64,000 nt of DNA from Flavobacteriales bacterium (lineage in GTDB: Bacteria > Bacteroidota > Bacteroidia > Flavobacteriales_F > PHOS-HE28). Where the stretch lies: positions 1 through 64,000 of the forward strand of contig JADKCV010000003.1 in assembly GCA_016718655.1 (NCBI GenBank), in the 5' to 3' direction. Of this stretch, positions 28,446 to 37,227 are shown piece by piece. The notes under the pieces were generated by a model. The model had not been told where the DNA came from. It was given only the letters and a program-made list of their open reading frames with translations, and searched no databases. Each line of letters starts with the position of its first letter. Within the stretch, counting starts at the first letter, position 1. The position numbers and the translations under genes were made by a program.

Positions 28446-29087
28446 ATGGCAACCAAGAACGTAACGAGCACAGGTCTTCTTAAACTACTGGAGGACCAAC
28501 TTGCAGACACTTATTACGCGGAGAAACAACTGTTGAAGGCACTTCCGAAGATGGCGAAGACCGCCAGCAACGATGAACTCCGCTCCGCATTCACCGATCA
28601 TGCCGATGAGACCCGCTTGCAGATCGAGCGGTTGGAACAGGTATTCGCCAGCATGGACCTACCGGTCAAAGCCAAGAAATGCCCTGCGATCGATGGCATA
28701 CTCGAAGAGGGTAAGGAGATCATGGAGGAATACTCGGATGATGCGGCCTTGGACGCCGGTCTGATCGCATCCGCACAAAAAGCCGAGCATTATGAGATCG
28801 CCTCCTATGGCAGCATGTGTGCCTGGGCTGAGCAGTTGGGTTTGGAGGAGGCAGTAGGCTTGCTCAACGAAACCCTGGAAGAAGAAAAGGCAACGGATGA
28901 AAAACTGACCGTCATCGCAGAAACCGTGGTGAATATCGAAGCCGAAGGAGAGGACGAGGAGGAGGAAGGAGAAGTGGCTGAGGTGGGAGGTGGATCGAGC
29001 CGGGCCGGTAAGACCAAGAGCACGAATGGAAAAAGCTCTTCGAAGGTCACCGGGAAAGCCGTTGCAGGGAAAAGCGGTAAGCGCTGA
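28446..29087 (+). CDS. Ferritin-like DUF892 (YciE/YciF-type) protein with low-complexity tail
   Basis: Residues about 8-165 form the DUF892 ferritin-like four-helix domain: LLKLLEDQLADTYYAEKQLLKALPKMA at the N-terminus, HADETRLQIERLEQVF in the second helix, KAEHYEIASYGSMCAWAEQLG and LNETLEEEKATDEKL with metal-type Glu/His residues. After residue about 165 an acidic stretch (EGEDEEEEGEVAEV) is followed by a Lys/Ser/Gly-rich tail, not part of the family. YciF-type proteins are induced by osmotic and other stress. A terminator follows directly. Confidence 0.92.
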   Translation: MATKNVTSTGLLKLLEDQLADTYYAEKQLLKALPKMAKTASNDELRSAFTDHADETRLQIERLEQVFASMDLPVKAKKCPAIDGILEEGKEIMEEYSDDAALDAGLIASAQKAEHYEIASYGSMCAWAEQLGLEEAVGLLNETLEEEKATDEKLTVIAETVVNIEAEGEDEEEEGEVAEVGGGSSRAGKTKSTNGKSSSKVTGKAVAGKSGKR

Positions 29088-29105
29088 CCCTCCCCTACGC
29101 ATTTT

Positions 29106-29130
29106 GAACGCCCCGCCCAGCGGGGCGTTC
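29106..29130 (+). terminator. Hairpin terminator after the DUF892 gene
   Basis: A perfect 10-bp stem (GAACGCCCCG / CGGGGCGTTC) with a 5-base loop, preceded by ATTTT, 18 bases after the stop codon. Confidence 0.85.
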
Positions 29131-29443
29131 CGTGCATCCTGGCGGTTGGTTGTTCGCACGTATGCAGCCAGTGTGTTCGGCAACCAGCTGGACAAGGGTC
29201 CTCGCCTTGGAGATGCGAGCCACCAAGACCGTTCGACATGGAATGACGCATCGCAGCTGTCCTCCTTGGGTCCTCCCGTTCAATGATCGGGTGGCGACAT
29301 GGCACCTGGTCCACACCTATCCCGGTGATCCGGGGAGACCATTGGAGCGGACACTTACTATCCAGAATGAGCAAAGGGCCCCATGGGGCCCTTTGCTATG
29401 CGATGGCTCCGCACCCTGGTGGGTAGAGCATTCACCGATTGGG
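29131..29443 (+). other. Intergenic region holding one perfect palindrome
   Basis: Just over 300 bases between the DUF892 terminator and the convergent lipoprotein gene. The only structure seen is the inverted repeat at 29370-29397. Confidence 0.5.
29370..29397 (-). terminator. Perfect 28-base palindrome, probable terminator
   Basis: AGCAAAGGGCCCCA followed at once by its reverse complement. It lies 46 bases downstream of the minus-strand lipoprotein gene and could fold into a hairpin with a minimal loop. No long T-tract follows on either strand. Confidence 0.6.
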
Positions 29444-29929
29444 TCATTTGCCGTCGTTATCCATATCGACATCGGTCTTGCTATCCACCCAGTCCTTCTG
29501 ACGGTCCCACCAGCTTTTGGTATCGTCCATGGCTTTGCGGCTTTCCATCTCGATGTCGGACCATGTCTCGTTCGTGCTACCGTCCATTCTCACCACGTTG
29601 GCGTCGATACGAGCAAGGTTCTGTTCCAGCTCGGTGATATGACGTTCGGTCTCAGCGCGCTTTTCAGCGTTCTTGATACCGCCCGCGAGGTCCTTGCGTT
29701 CACGTTCCAAGCGATCGCTCAGGGTTTCGCGAAGGTTGGCCATCTCTTTGCGTGCCTCCTCCCGTTCGTTCATCCATTCCTTGGTGTCATCGGCCTTCGC
29801 CACTTCCTCGCGGTTCTCTTGCATTTGTTCGTTCACGCGCTCCGTTTCCTTTCCCGCTTCGGTGCCACAAGCGGCCAGCAAACCTCCGCTAAGCAGAAGG
29901 GTCGCCAGATAATGGGGTTTTGTTGTCAT
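29444..29929 (-). CDS. Coiled-coil lipoprotein
   Basis: The start at 29929 (MTTKPHYLATLLLSGGLLAAC) gives a clean lipoprotein signal with lipidated Cys at about residue 21. The 161-residue precursor is otherwise a charged coiled coil (KETERVNEQMQENREEVAKAD, EEARKEMANLRETLSDRLERE, AEKRAETERHITELEQNL) with a Trp-containing end (SWWDRQKDWVDS) and an acidic finish. It probably sits at the outer membrane. It belongs to the stress-flavoured stretch but no family is recognised. Confidence 0.78.
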   Translation of the reverse strand: MTTKPHYLATLLLSGGLLAACGTEAGKETERVNEQMQENREEVAKADDTKEWMNEREEARKEMANLRETLSDRLERERKDLAGGIKNAEKRAETERHITELEQNLARIDANVVRMDGSTNETWSDIEMESRKAMDDTKSWWDRQKDWVDSKTDVDMDNDGK

Positions 29930-30576
29930 GGCACAGTTCAAACAAATGCTGCGCCCCAATGGTCCGATCGTTCAATATGCAATACCATCTTCTCGTGATC
30001 GCCTGCCCCTTCCCGTGGCATAAGGACAGTTGAATGCCGCATAACGCTTCCCCTTTCCGGCAGATGCCATTTCGAGGTTAACGCGCTCCTCTAAGCCCAC
30101 CCGAGCATCAAACACCGACACCGCCAAACACACCAAGAGTGATCAACATGATCTCATAGTCACCCACCAATGAATAACGCGCTCCATTTCCACAGACTTG
30201 ATTTGACCCCATGGTCGTGGCAGGAAATGCCCATCAACATTCCCCATTCCACAGTTCATCTCCTCTGGGTAGTAATAAGGCCTATAGGCAGGACGCATCA
30301 CTGGACAACCTCATGTCGTCGCCCAGCATGGCAGCGACCACATCACACCAAACGCTCCAAGTAACTCGCGAACGAGGTGGATCGGTGCCCGGTGCGTTGC
30401 AAATGCGGAGGGGATCCACCAAGGAAACAAGGGGTCTGGGCGGATCACCACCTGGATCGAGACGTAATGATGGACGTACTTGCAGAGACCCCTTGGGACA
30501 GGATGTGTTACGAAAGCAACATGCTAGGCTCGACAAGCCTGGATCATAATGGTTCGTACAGGTCCACCAATGCATC
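29930..30576 (+). other. Gene-poor region, nothing recognised
   Basis: About 650 bases upstream of the minus-strand lipoprotein gene. Open frames here have no recognisable protein character. No tRNA, repeat or transposon remnant was found. Confidence 0.5.
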
Positions 30577-30951
30577 TCAATGAAAAGGGCTGGGGATGAA
30601 CTGTTCCGAACGGTCGGGTGGTTCCATAAGATGCACGAGCTGCTCACGGGTAAGGTTGAAGACCGAATCACCACCCTGCTGACGAGCAAAGGTCATGGCC
30701 TGTTCAAGAGCAGTGAACAAACGGGAACTGGTATAAACCAATCGCCCCCCGACTTCACGTTCCACACGCAGTATACCATCTTGGGCCAGTGCCTGTTCTA
30801 TGGCCTCCATAGGACCGCGCATGGTGGAGCCGACAGGGTGATGATACCCGGCCACGACACCTTGGAGTACTCGACAATTGCACCTCAGGTCGAAGGTGAA
30901 CTGGTCGTGTCGACGCGATAGGTCCTCGAGGCGCAAAAGCAAAGCCTTCAT
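30577..30951 (-). CDS. Hypothetical protein, weak evidence
   Basis: This 124-residue frame (MKALLLRLEDLSRRHDQF...) has a protein-like composition, with strand/helix alternation around IEQALAQDGILRVEREVGGRLVYTSSRLFTALEQAM and two Cys in LRCNC. It is isolated, with gene-poor DNA on both sides. I do not recognise it. It could be a small regulatory or sensory protein, as other small unknown genes on this strand (36187-36722) have a similar look, but no sequence match is apparent. Confidence 0.5.
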   Translation of the reverse strand: MKALLLRLEDLSRRHDQFTFDLRCNCRVLQGVVAGYHHPVGSTMRGPMEAIEQALAQDGILRVEREVGGRLVYTSSRLFTALEQAMTFARQQGGDSVFNLTREQLVHLMEPPDRSEQFIPSPFH

Positions 30952-32042
30952 GTGTCAACGGTTCGCAAAAAGCGTTCCTCTATCGTTCCGAGCGATCCCG
31001 TCCGCTATCACCTATCCCATGAACCGCTTAGGACGGGCATTTGAAGGACCCTCCAACGAGCCTTTCGACTTCAATACACGTTGAGGCAATGAACCTATCG
31101 TCTTTCCGATCCCACTGCATTTCCGCGATCAGGTACACGTGTCAACAGCTGAACCCATGGGGTGTGAGCGCCTCGAAAACGGGTGATCGGCTGCTCGACA
31201 AGGGTGGTTCCATTGCTGATCGGTCATATGCATCGATCCATATGACAATGGTCGCGAACATTGGTATCGAACATTGAGGACAGGATCTCGATCAATTGCC
31301 GTGTCGCTCCTTACGGTCATGGGGGTCATGGCGGATACCATGATAGCAAGGAAACCGTGCAGTACAGCAGTACAGGTGTGCGCCCCTTGTTCCGTTACGT
31401 GGCATGAAGCTGGTAACGTATAACGGTCATGAAGCAACTCCAGATGGTTCGAAGCCCAGCACCCTACACACCCAACTGTTCCCAACCACATCACATCCTG
31501 GTCCACCGCCGCATACGGCTGGAGCGCATTCGTTCCCGTCGCTACGAGTCCGATGAGACGCCATATCCGTCGATCAACAAATGATCGCCACCCTTCGTTC
31601 CGCATTGGGTCTGGTGCCATTCCCATGGCAAGGCATTTGGCTGATGCTGTTCGTCGGGTATGCAGCCACCCTCATGCTCGCCTGGTATTAGGAGCAGGAA
31701 TTCCACATGCATGGCTGGCGAAGGCTTGGACCATTCTCGATGGAGGGGCAGCGGAGGCGTTCGGGGAGCAGGGGATATCTGAACGTAGCACGGAGCATTG
31801 TGCTTCATTTGGCATGATAGAAGCGATCGCTTTGAGTTGTACAAGCCATTCCCCTTGAATGAATAGGATGAAATTCCATCAGCCCATATGACGATCCCGG
31901 AACTGTACCCTCATGACCCTGGCACCAGGATGATGTCCTCCGTACCCGTGGATCCAACTCGACAGTCCTGGATATGATACTTCTGCTCCTCGGCGGCCAT
32001 CCCCTTCATGCGCCGTTGTGCGGGGCTGGACACACACGTACG
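30952..32042 (+). other. Gene-poor region of about 1.1 kb
   Basis: No convincing gene was found on either strand apart from one possible small hydrophobic frame at 31581-31691. No repeat, insertion sequence or structured RNA was recognised. Confidence 0.5.
31581..31691 (+). CDS. Possible 36-residue hydrophobic peptide
   Basis: An ATG frame encodes a peptide beginning MIATLRSALGLVPFPW, followed by a membrane-like helix (IWLMLFVGYAATLMLAWY) and a stop. An in-frame stop lies 25 bases upstream, so it is not the tail of a longer frame. It could be a small membrane protein or chance. No homologue known to me. Confidence 0.25.
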   Translation: MIATLRSALGLVPFPWQGIWLMLFVGYAATLMLAWY

Positions 32043-34100
32043 CTAGGGTGCTCCTGGTGAAGTTCGCGCCTTGGTGCCACTCGCCTTGGCCAGGATGACC
32101 CTCAGCACCTCGCTACCGATGGGCTTCACGAGGTGCTCATCGAAACCCGCTTTGCGTGACCTGACCTTGTCCTCCTCTTGTCCCCAACCGGTGAGCGCAA
32201 CGAGGTAAGCAGCCTTACCCCAATCATGGCGGCGCATCTCAACACATGCGGTGATCCCGTCCATCACAGGCATGCCTATATCCATCAGCACCACTTCGGG
32301 CCAAATACGTTGGCCTAGGGTAAGCGCCTCCACTCCATCGTGAGCAACATGGACCTCATGCCCGAGCTTTTTCAGCAGAAAAGCCATCATGGTCGCCGCA
32401 TCTTCATTGTCGTCCACGATGAGTATTCGCTTGCGGGTCGGAGTGGTAGGCCTTTCCACCATGACAGGAACGGACGGAGCCAATTCCGTGGATGTAGCGA
32501 CCGGGAGGTGCACGGTGAAGCAACTACCCTTTTCCGGTCCACCGGACGCAACGTCAATGCGTCCACCATGCATTTCCACGAGATGCTTCACGATATTCAA
32601 GCCGATACCCAGACCACCCTGAGCGTAGCCTTGAGCACGCTCCACCTGTGCGAACATGTCGAAGACGCGACCCTGATCCTGTGCGGAGATCCCGATGCCG
32701 TTATCCGCGATACTCACTACCACATCATTCCCTTCGATCATTGCCTTCAATCGTATCAGACCGCCTCGGTCGGTATACTTCGCTGCATTGTTCAGCAAAT
32801 TGTTGAATACCTGGGCGAGTCGCATACCATCTCCATCCACGAACATGGGTGTCGTGGGGATATCGAGCACAAGCCTATGTTGTTGTTGTTCGATCACCGG
32901 CCGACTGGTCTCCACGGCTTGGTCCAGCACCGTATGAAGATCCACCCTCAGTCGTTGAAGGTCCACTGCACCTCGTGTGATCCGACTGAGGTCCAACAGC
33001 TCATCGATCAGACGTACCATTTGGTCCAGTTGACGCTTCATCATACCATGGGCTTTGTCCCATGTGCTCCGGTCGCCTTCTGACAGTGCGAGCAGCTCGA
33101 GGCCGTTCCTCAGCGGCGCGAGCGGGTTGCGTAGCTCATGTGCAAGTGTTGCGAGGAATTCGCTCTTACGTCGATCCGCGACCCGCAACAGTTCCTGTGC
33201 TTTGGTATGATCACTGATGTCATAGAAGTAGCAGACAACACCGAACTGTCCGTCCGGCAGCGTGATACGCTCGATGCGCCAGTCGTAGGACTCCACTTCG
33301 GCAATGTCCTTTCGGCGTTCGGCGAGTTCCTTCTCCGCATAGGGTTCGCCCGTTGCCAAGGTGTGACGGAAGCGGGCAATGGCCTGGCCAACGAAAGGCT
33401 CTTCCCACACCAATGCGAGGATCTCTGCGAAGTCGCGACCGATGTGCGGGGTGATGTGACTGAACACATGCTCCGCACCGGAGCTCACATGCTGGAGGCG
33501 GAATTGCGAGTCCACCACATAAAGACCGAACGGGGCCTTCTCGATGAGACCAAAGAAGGTGTCCCGGTTCTTCCGAAGAAGTGCTTCCGCCGCTTCATGC
33601 TTGGCGATCTCCAATTGCAGTTCATTGTTGAGCCGCTCCGCATTCTCGGTCAACTCATGCTGCTTCACCGAACTGATCAGCAGGGCCTCATTGATCTCTG
33701 TGTTCCTGGCATTGAACAAGGACGTTTCGGTCACTTGGACCAGGACGCCCAATGGCTCATTGGCTGCGCCCTTGACAGGTAGGCAGGTATAGGACCAGTA
33801 GACAGGATCCATCTGATCCTCGCGTGCCTTGACATGGGATCGCGCCACGCCCGTTCGATACACATCATCCACCAGGTTGAGGCATTCCGCACCCAATGGC
33901 ACCAATTCGGCAAAGGGCCTTCCGATAAGTTCCGTGGCCGTGCTTCCGAGCAGATGGCAGAATGCCGCGTTCACGGAACTGATCACGTGCTGACTACCGA
34001 CCACTTGAGCCATGGGAAGATGGCTCTGGCCCATCAAGGCCTGGTGCACGGAAACAACGGTCCTGTTCGCCGAAAGGCCGATGATGCCGGGATGTTCCAT
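32043..34100 (-). CDS. Hybrid sensor histidine kinase (PAS-PAS-HisKA-HATPase-REC)
   Basis: The 685-residue protein has no membrane segment. A PAS domain covers about 15-125, with a coiled linker (150-175) and a second PAS at about 178-300. The H-box is FLATLAHELRNPLAPLRNG with H321, the N-box FNNLLNNAAKY, and the G-boxes SIADNGIGIS and GGLGIGLNIV. A receiver domain at about 558-675 has D607 (VLMDIGMPVMDG). It starts 15 bases after the kaiC-like gene, so it is part of that operon. It probably senses a cytosolic signal through its PAS domains; the C-terminal receiver implies an internal or phosphorelay step. No dedicated output regulator is encoded in the operon. Confidence 0.95.
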   Translation of the reverse strand: MEHPGIIGLSANRTVVSVHQALMGQSHLPMAQVVGSQHVISSVNAAFCHLLGSTATELIGRPFAELVPLGAECLNLVDDVYRTGVARSHVKAREDQMDPVYWSYTCLPVKGAANEPLGVLVQVTETSLFNARNTEINEALLISSVKQHELTENAERLNNELQLEIAKHEAAEALLRKNRDTFFGLIEKAPFGLYVVDSQFRLQHVSSGAEHVFSHITPHIGRDFAEILALVWEEPFVGQAIARFRHTLATGEPYAEKELAERRKDIAEVESYDWRIERITLPDGQFGVVCYFYDISDHTKAQELLRVADRRKSEFLATLAHELRNPLAPLRNGLELLALSEGDRSTWDKAHGMMKRQLDQMVRLIDELLDLSRITRGAVDLQRLRVDLHTVLDQAVETSRPVIEQQQHRLVLDIPTTPMFVDGDGMRLAQVFNNLLNNAAKYTDRGGLIRLKAMIEGNDVVVSIADNGIGISAQDQGRVFDMFAQVERAQGYAQGGLGIGLNIVKHLVEMHGGRIDVASGGPEKGSCFTVHLPVATSTELAPSVPVMVERPTTPTRKRILIVDDNEDAATMMAFLLKKLGHEVHVAHDGVEALTLGQRIWPEVVLMDIGMPVMDGITACVEMRRHDWGKAAYLVALTGWGQEEDKVRSRKAGFDEHLVKPIGSEVLRVILAKASGTKARTSPGAP

Positions 34101-34115
34101 GATCGCCTTGATGCG

Positions 34116-35606
34116 TTATGGGGCCAATGGCTCGCTGTGGGACGATCGGCCTGGTACCCCGGTGGTAAGACCCTTGTAGCCTTTCAGTGGCGTGTTGCTC
34201 AGTTCGATGCCCTTGTGCGTGATGTCGTACTCCCTGATCTCCTTACTGTGTTGTCCACCACGCATCTTCACCACCATCAGGATCTTGCGCAGTTGTCCAT
34301 CGATCTCCACATAGCGCAACCGTATGATATCGTCGGTGAGGAATGAGATGGCGTAATTGCTGGCCGGAGGTTTGACGAAGGACTCTTCGAGCATGAGGGT
34401 GCTAAGGATGGTCACGCCATGGCCGGTGAGAGAGACGAACATGCGATAGAGCGATTCTTCGAAATCCTCCCGGAAGTCCGGTGCGAGCGCTCGTTCGAAG
34501 CCGGCGAGTGAATCGATCACCAAGCGCTTCGCACCCACACGCTGCACGGCGCTCATGATCTCGTGCAAGGCTTCATCCACCGTGAGGTCGAGGGGGCGGA
34601 GGTAGATGATCTCCAGCTTGTTGCCATATTGCGAAACACTGAGGTCGAGTCCGAAGGTGGCTGCACGGGAAGCATACTCAGTAGGTCGTTCCTCGAACAC
34701 GGCGATGATCGCCGCTTCGCCTTGTCTGAGCCCTTCCGCGATGAAGTGCGTACACAGGATGGACTTGCCAGTGCCGGAAGCCCCGGCCACCATGATGCTG
34801 TCACCTTCGGGGATCCCGCCGGCCATCATTTCGTCCAACTCGGGAAGGCCGGTGCTGAGCCGAAGGCCACTCCGTTGTTGGTCCTTCATCGCACCGAGCC
34901 CGAGCATTCGAGGAAAGGCCTGCAAGCCCGCATCACTGATCCGGAAGATGTGCATACCCGGAAGGGGATCGCTTCCCCTGCATTTCAATACCTGGAGCTT
35001 ACGCACCATGGAGTTCCGGTTGACGCTCTGGTAGAGCCAAATGAGCCCATCCGCTACGGTGAACACGGGATCACTGCGCAGTTCGGCCTCCACGTATTCA
35101 CCGATCAGAAAGGTGGTGGCCTGCCAGTTCGTCAAATGCATGGCCAGGCGTTGTACCAGATCCTGAAGCTCCGTTTCGCCTGTCCGTTGATCGAATTTAC
35201 GGGCCATGCTCCGGAACGAATCCACCACTACGATGGCAGGGTTGACGGCCTCTACTTCCTTTACGATGGTATCCAACACGGCATTCCAATCGCCCTCCAG
35301 CACCACCTTGCTCAAGTTGACGAACCGAATGGCAGAGCCCACCTTCCCCGGGTCATAGAAGTCATATTGCTGTTGATAGCGCAGCATCTTCAACGCCGGT
35401 TCTCCGAGGATGGTGAAATACAAGGCCGGTCGCTCCACCGTGGCATTGGCGAAGGCGATCTGATGCGCGAGCGTTGTCTTTCCGCAGCCAGGACTTCCGG
35501 CAATGATGTTGAAGGAGAACTCGGGAAGGCCTCCCCCTAGGATCCGGTCCAGCCCTGGAACTCCTGTGGGGAGCTGTTCAATGATGACCTTGTTGTGTTT
35601 CTTCAT
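34116..35606 (-). CDS. KaiC-like double-domain RecA-family ATPase
   Basis: The 496 residues hold two KaiC domains. Domain I has Walker A GSPGCGKTT (37-45) and Walker B IVVVDS (D129); domain II has GASGTGKS (275-282) and LVIDS (D365). The catalytic Glu pair is intact in domain II (E305-E306) but reads G68-E69 in domain I. The C-terminal block KMRGGQHSKEIREYDITHKG matches KaiC well. At the autophosphorylation pair (S431/T432 of cyanobacterial KaiC) this protein has S421 and F422. It overlaps the upstream 139-residue gene by 4 bases (ATGA) and is followed by a hybrid kinase. No kaiA or kaiB is nearby, so it is more likely a signalling ATPase than a clock. Confidence 0.95.
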   Translation of the reverse strand: MKKHNKVIIEQLPTGVPGLDRILGGGLPEFSFNIIAGSPGCGKTTLAHQIAFANATVERPALYFTILGEPALKMLRYQQQYDFYDPGKVGSAIRFVNLSKVVLEGDWNAVLDTIVKEVEAVNPAIVVVDSFRSMARKFDQRTGETELQDLVQRLAMHLTNWQATTFLIGEYVEAELRSDPVFTVADGLIWLYQSVNRNSMVRKLQVLKCRGSDPLPGMHIFRISDAGLQAFPRMLGLGAMKDQQRSGLRLSTGLPELDEMMAGGIPEGDSIMVAGASGTGKSILCTHFIAEGLRQGEAAIIAVFEERPTEYASRAATFGLDLSVSQYGNKLEIIYLRPLDLTVDEALHEIMSAVQRVGAKRLVIDSLAGFERALAPDFREDFEESLYRMFVSLTGHGVTILSTLMLEESFVKPPASNYAISFLTDDIIRLRYVEIDGQLRKILMVVKMRGGQHSKEIREYDITHKGIELSNTPLKGYKGLTTGVPGRSSHSEPLAP

Positions 35607-36022
35607 GGTTGGATGTCCTTCAGGTCGTCATCGTCGAAGATGGCCTGGTCCGGCCATGCCTCCTTGATCAATTGGAGCGTGAGTCGTTCACCAATGAACG
35701 TATGAAGCAGCTCGATCACATGCGCAACCAGGATGACGCCGCCTTGCCGTCGCATGGCTGGATCACGTGGAAGAACGCCTTCCTCCGATCCTGATAGAAG
35801 ACCCTCGTCAGTGATCTGAAAGGTGCCCAGCCAAGGCACTTCAACCTTTGCCAAGTGGAGCGCGCGTGCCATAAGGGAGAATGAACCCGTCACCCCGGCA
35901 AGCCTGCCTATGACAACATGAAGCCGTTGGAGCACCCGCCCCATGTCATCTTCAACGTTATGGCTCGGGTTGGCCAGCAAGCTGCTGGCGAGTTCTTGGG
36001 ATCGGAGCGTTGGATGGGGCAC
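35603..36022 (-). CDS. Conserved-looking unknown partner of KaiC operon
   Basis: This 139-residue protein is all-helical in appearance, with VLQRLHVVIGRLAGVTGSFSLMARALHLAK, a short middle segment TFQITDEG, and a well-structured end VILVAHVIELLHTFIGERLTLQLIKEAW, finishing with an acidic tail (FDDDDLKDI). The stop overlaps the kaiC-like ATG (ATGA), so it is translationally coupled. I recall similar small proteins preceding KaiC/hybrid-kinase genes in Proteobacteria, but cannot confirm. It may be an adaptor for the kinase or KaiC; function unknown. Confidence 0.8.
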   Translation of the reverse strand: MPHPTLRSQELASSLLANPSHNVEDDMGRVLQRLHVVIGRLAGVTGSFSLMARALHLAKVEVPWLGTFQITDEGLLSGSEEGVLPRDPAMRRQGGVILVAHVIELLHTFIGERLTLQLIKEAWPDQAIFDDDDLKDIQP

Positions 36023-36186
36023 GTCAGATCCTGATCGCCTGCACGTTCATCTCCATGATGCAGAAATGCTCGGGCGAATGGCTGTAAGGTAGTGCCGAAC
36101 GCATCGAGTTGGGCGAACATTCCTCATGTGGCACTCCCACGATCATCCTGGCTCATTGCTCTCGTTACCATCGTGGCCCCCACATG

Positions 36187-36564
36187 CTAATGGTGGTGCG
36201 TTGGAACAACCATGGTCAGGCCCGCGACCATGAGCGCGGATCTCAGGTGGTAGGGATCATTCGGGTCGACTTTCTTAAGGCCGACCAGTAGTTGACGATC
36301 AACGGCGCCTATAAGGGGGCTCAATCCTACCCGATACAAAGAGGATAATGCAGTATGGCATATATCGACAACCTCTTCCACATCCAGGTCCTGGCGAAGG
36401 AAGCGGCTTCTGAACTGGCCTGCCACACACAGGGCATTTCGACCATCCGGAGTCACCTTCTCGACCACCAATCGCACACGATGTCGTCGAAGCAGGTCAC
36501 GCTCTGATACACCGAGCTCCATGATGAAGTCCTCGGATGGCGCATGACCCGACATGACCTTCAT
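36187..36564 (-). CDS. Hypothetical protein in a two-gene unit
   Basis: This 125-residue protein looks alpha/beta: FIMELGVSERDLLRRHRVRLVVEKVTPDGRNAL, then a helical LDVEEVVDICHTALSSLYRVGLSPLIGAVD and an end containing KKVDPNDPYHL. It starts within the end of the upstream small gene (ATGA-type 4-base overlap), so the pair is co-translated. Unrecognised. It lies 160 bases upstream of the KaiC operon on the same strand and could be part of its transcript. Confidence 0.65.
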   Translation of the reverse strand: MKVMSGHAPSEDFIMELGVSERDLLRRHRVRLVVEKVTPDGRNALCVAGQFRSRFLRQDLDVEEVVDICHTALSSLYRVGLSPLIGAVDRQLLVGLKKVDPNDPYHLRSALMVAGLTMVVPTHHH

Positions 36565-36722
36565 CGGATGATCACCGCTAGGGGATAGCGTTTCTTCCAG
36601 AAGGCCAACGCGTCCAAATTACCCAAGGTGATCACCGTGCGTGCATCAAGTCGGACCTTGTATGATCTCAAGCGATCGCGGACAGGTTCTGCCAGGATAA
36701 GTGTTTTCTTCTTGCGTGCCAT
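36561..36722 (-). CDS. Small basic protein, unknown
   Basis: The start at 36722 (MARKKKTLILAEPVRDRLRS) gives 53 residues with a strongly basic N-terminus and a hydrophobic-ending helix (LDALAFWKKRYPLAVIIR). Upstream in-frame codons have no protein character, so this start is preferred. The overlap with the next gene suggests coupling. No family recognised. Confidence 0.6.
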   Translation of the reverse strand: MARKKKTLILAEPVRDRLRSYKVRLDARTVITLGNLDALAFWKKRYPLAVIIR

Positions 36723-37227
36723 TGCTATGGGTTTGATGATCCTATTCCAGATCGCGGGCCGATCCGAACGACGCTTCCAAGAATGCTCCCGTTCGAGGCC
36801 AACCGGGTACGTTGCACAGCGGGCTTGTGCCAACACCAGCGGTATTCGGACCGGTACAGTGGGCATTGATCACCCTGGGACCACTGGAACAAGACCACAC
36901 CAAGGACACGTTCAACACACTGCGACCGGACCAAGAATGGTTCCCGACATAAAGAGCCTGGAGTGGTTCCGGTGGACCGGGACCCGGTCCACCAGGTGAC
37001 TCAACTCGTCGAACACGCTCGACCTACCCTCTCCTTCCCGGTCCCATCATGGCTAAGGACGCTCGGCCCGACCAGAATTCCACTTCGAATGAAATGATGC
37101 TCACCATCCAGCATATTCGGCCTCTTGGAGCAGACGTTCTCATTCGATGGCCAGGATCACTTCGATCAAGGAAGCGCTGGTTCGGCAGGAACTGATGAAC
37201 CGAACTCCAACTGAACCATCCCGGCCA
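36723..37227 (+). other. Intergenic region, nothing recognised
   Basis: About 500 bases between the small two-gene unit and the hypothetical exported protein. A 48-codon frame from 37049 has no supporting character. No RNA gene or repeat was seen. Confidence 0.45.

Noticed and set aside
29132..29998. Long plus-strand open frame
   Set aside because: It overlaps the terminator palindrome and lies antisense to the lipoprotein gene; no protein character.
32043..36022. kaiA or kaiB partner near the KaiC gene
   Set aside because: I looked for thioredoxin-like KaiB and KaiA-like frames and found none.
37049..37195. 48-codon frame in the 36.7-37.2 kb gap
   Set aside because: No signal, motif or context; likely chance.
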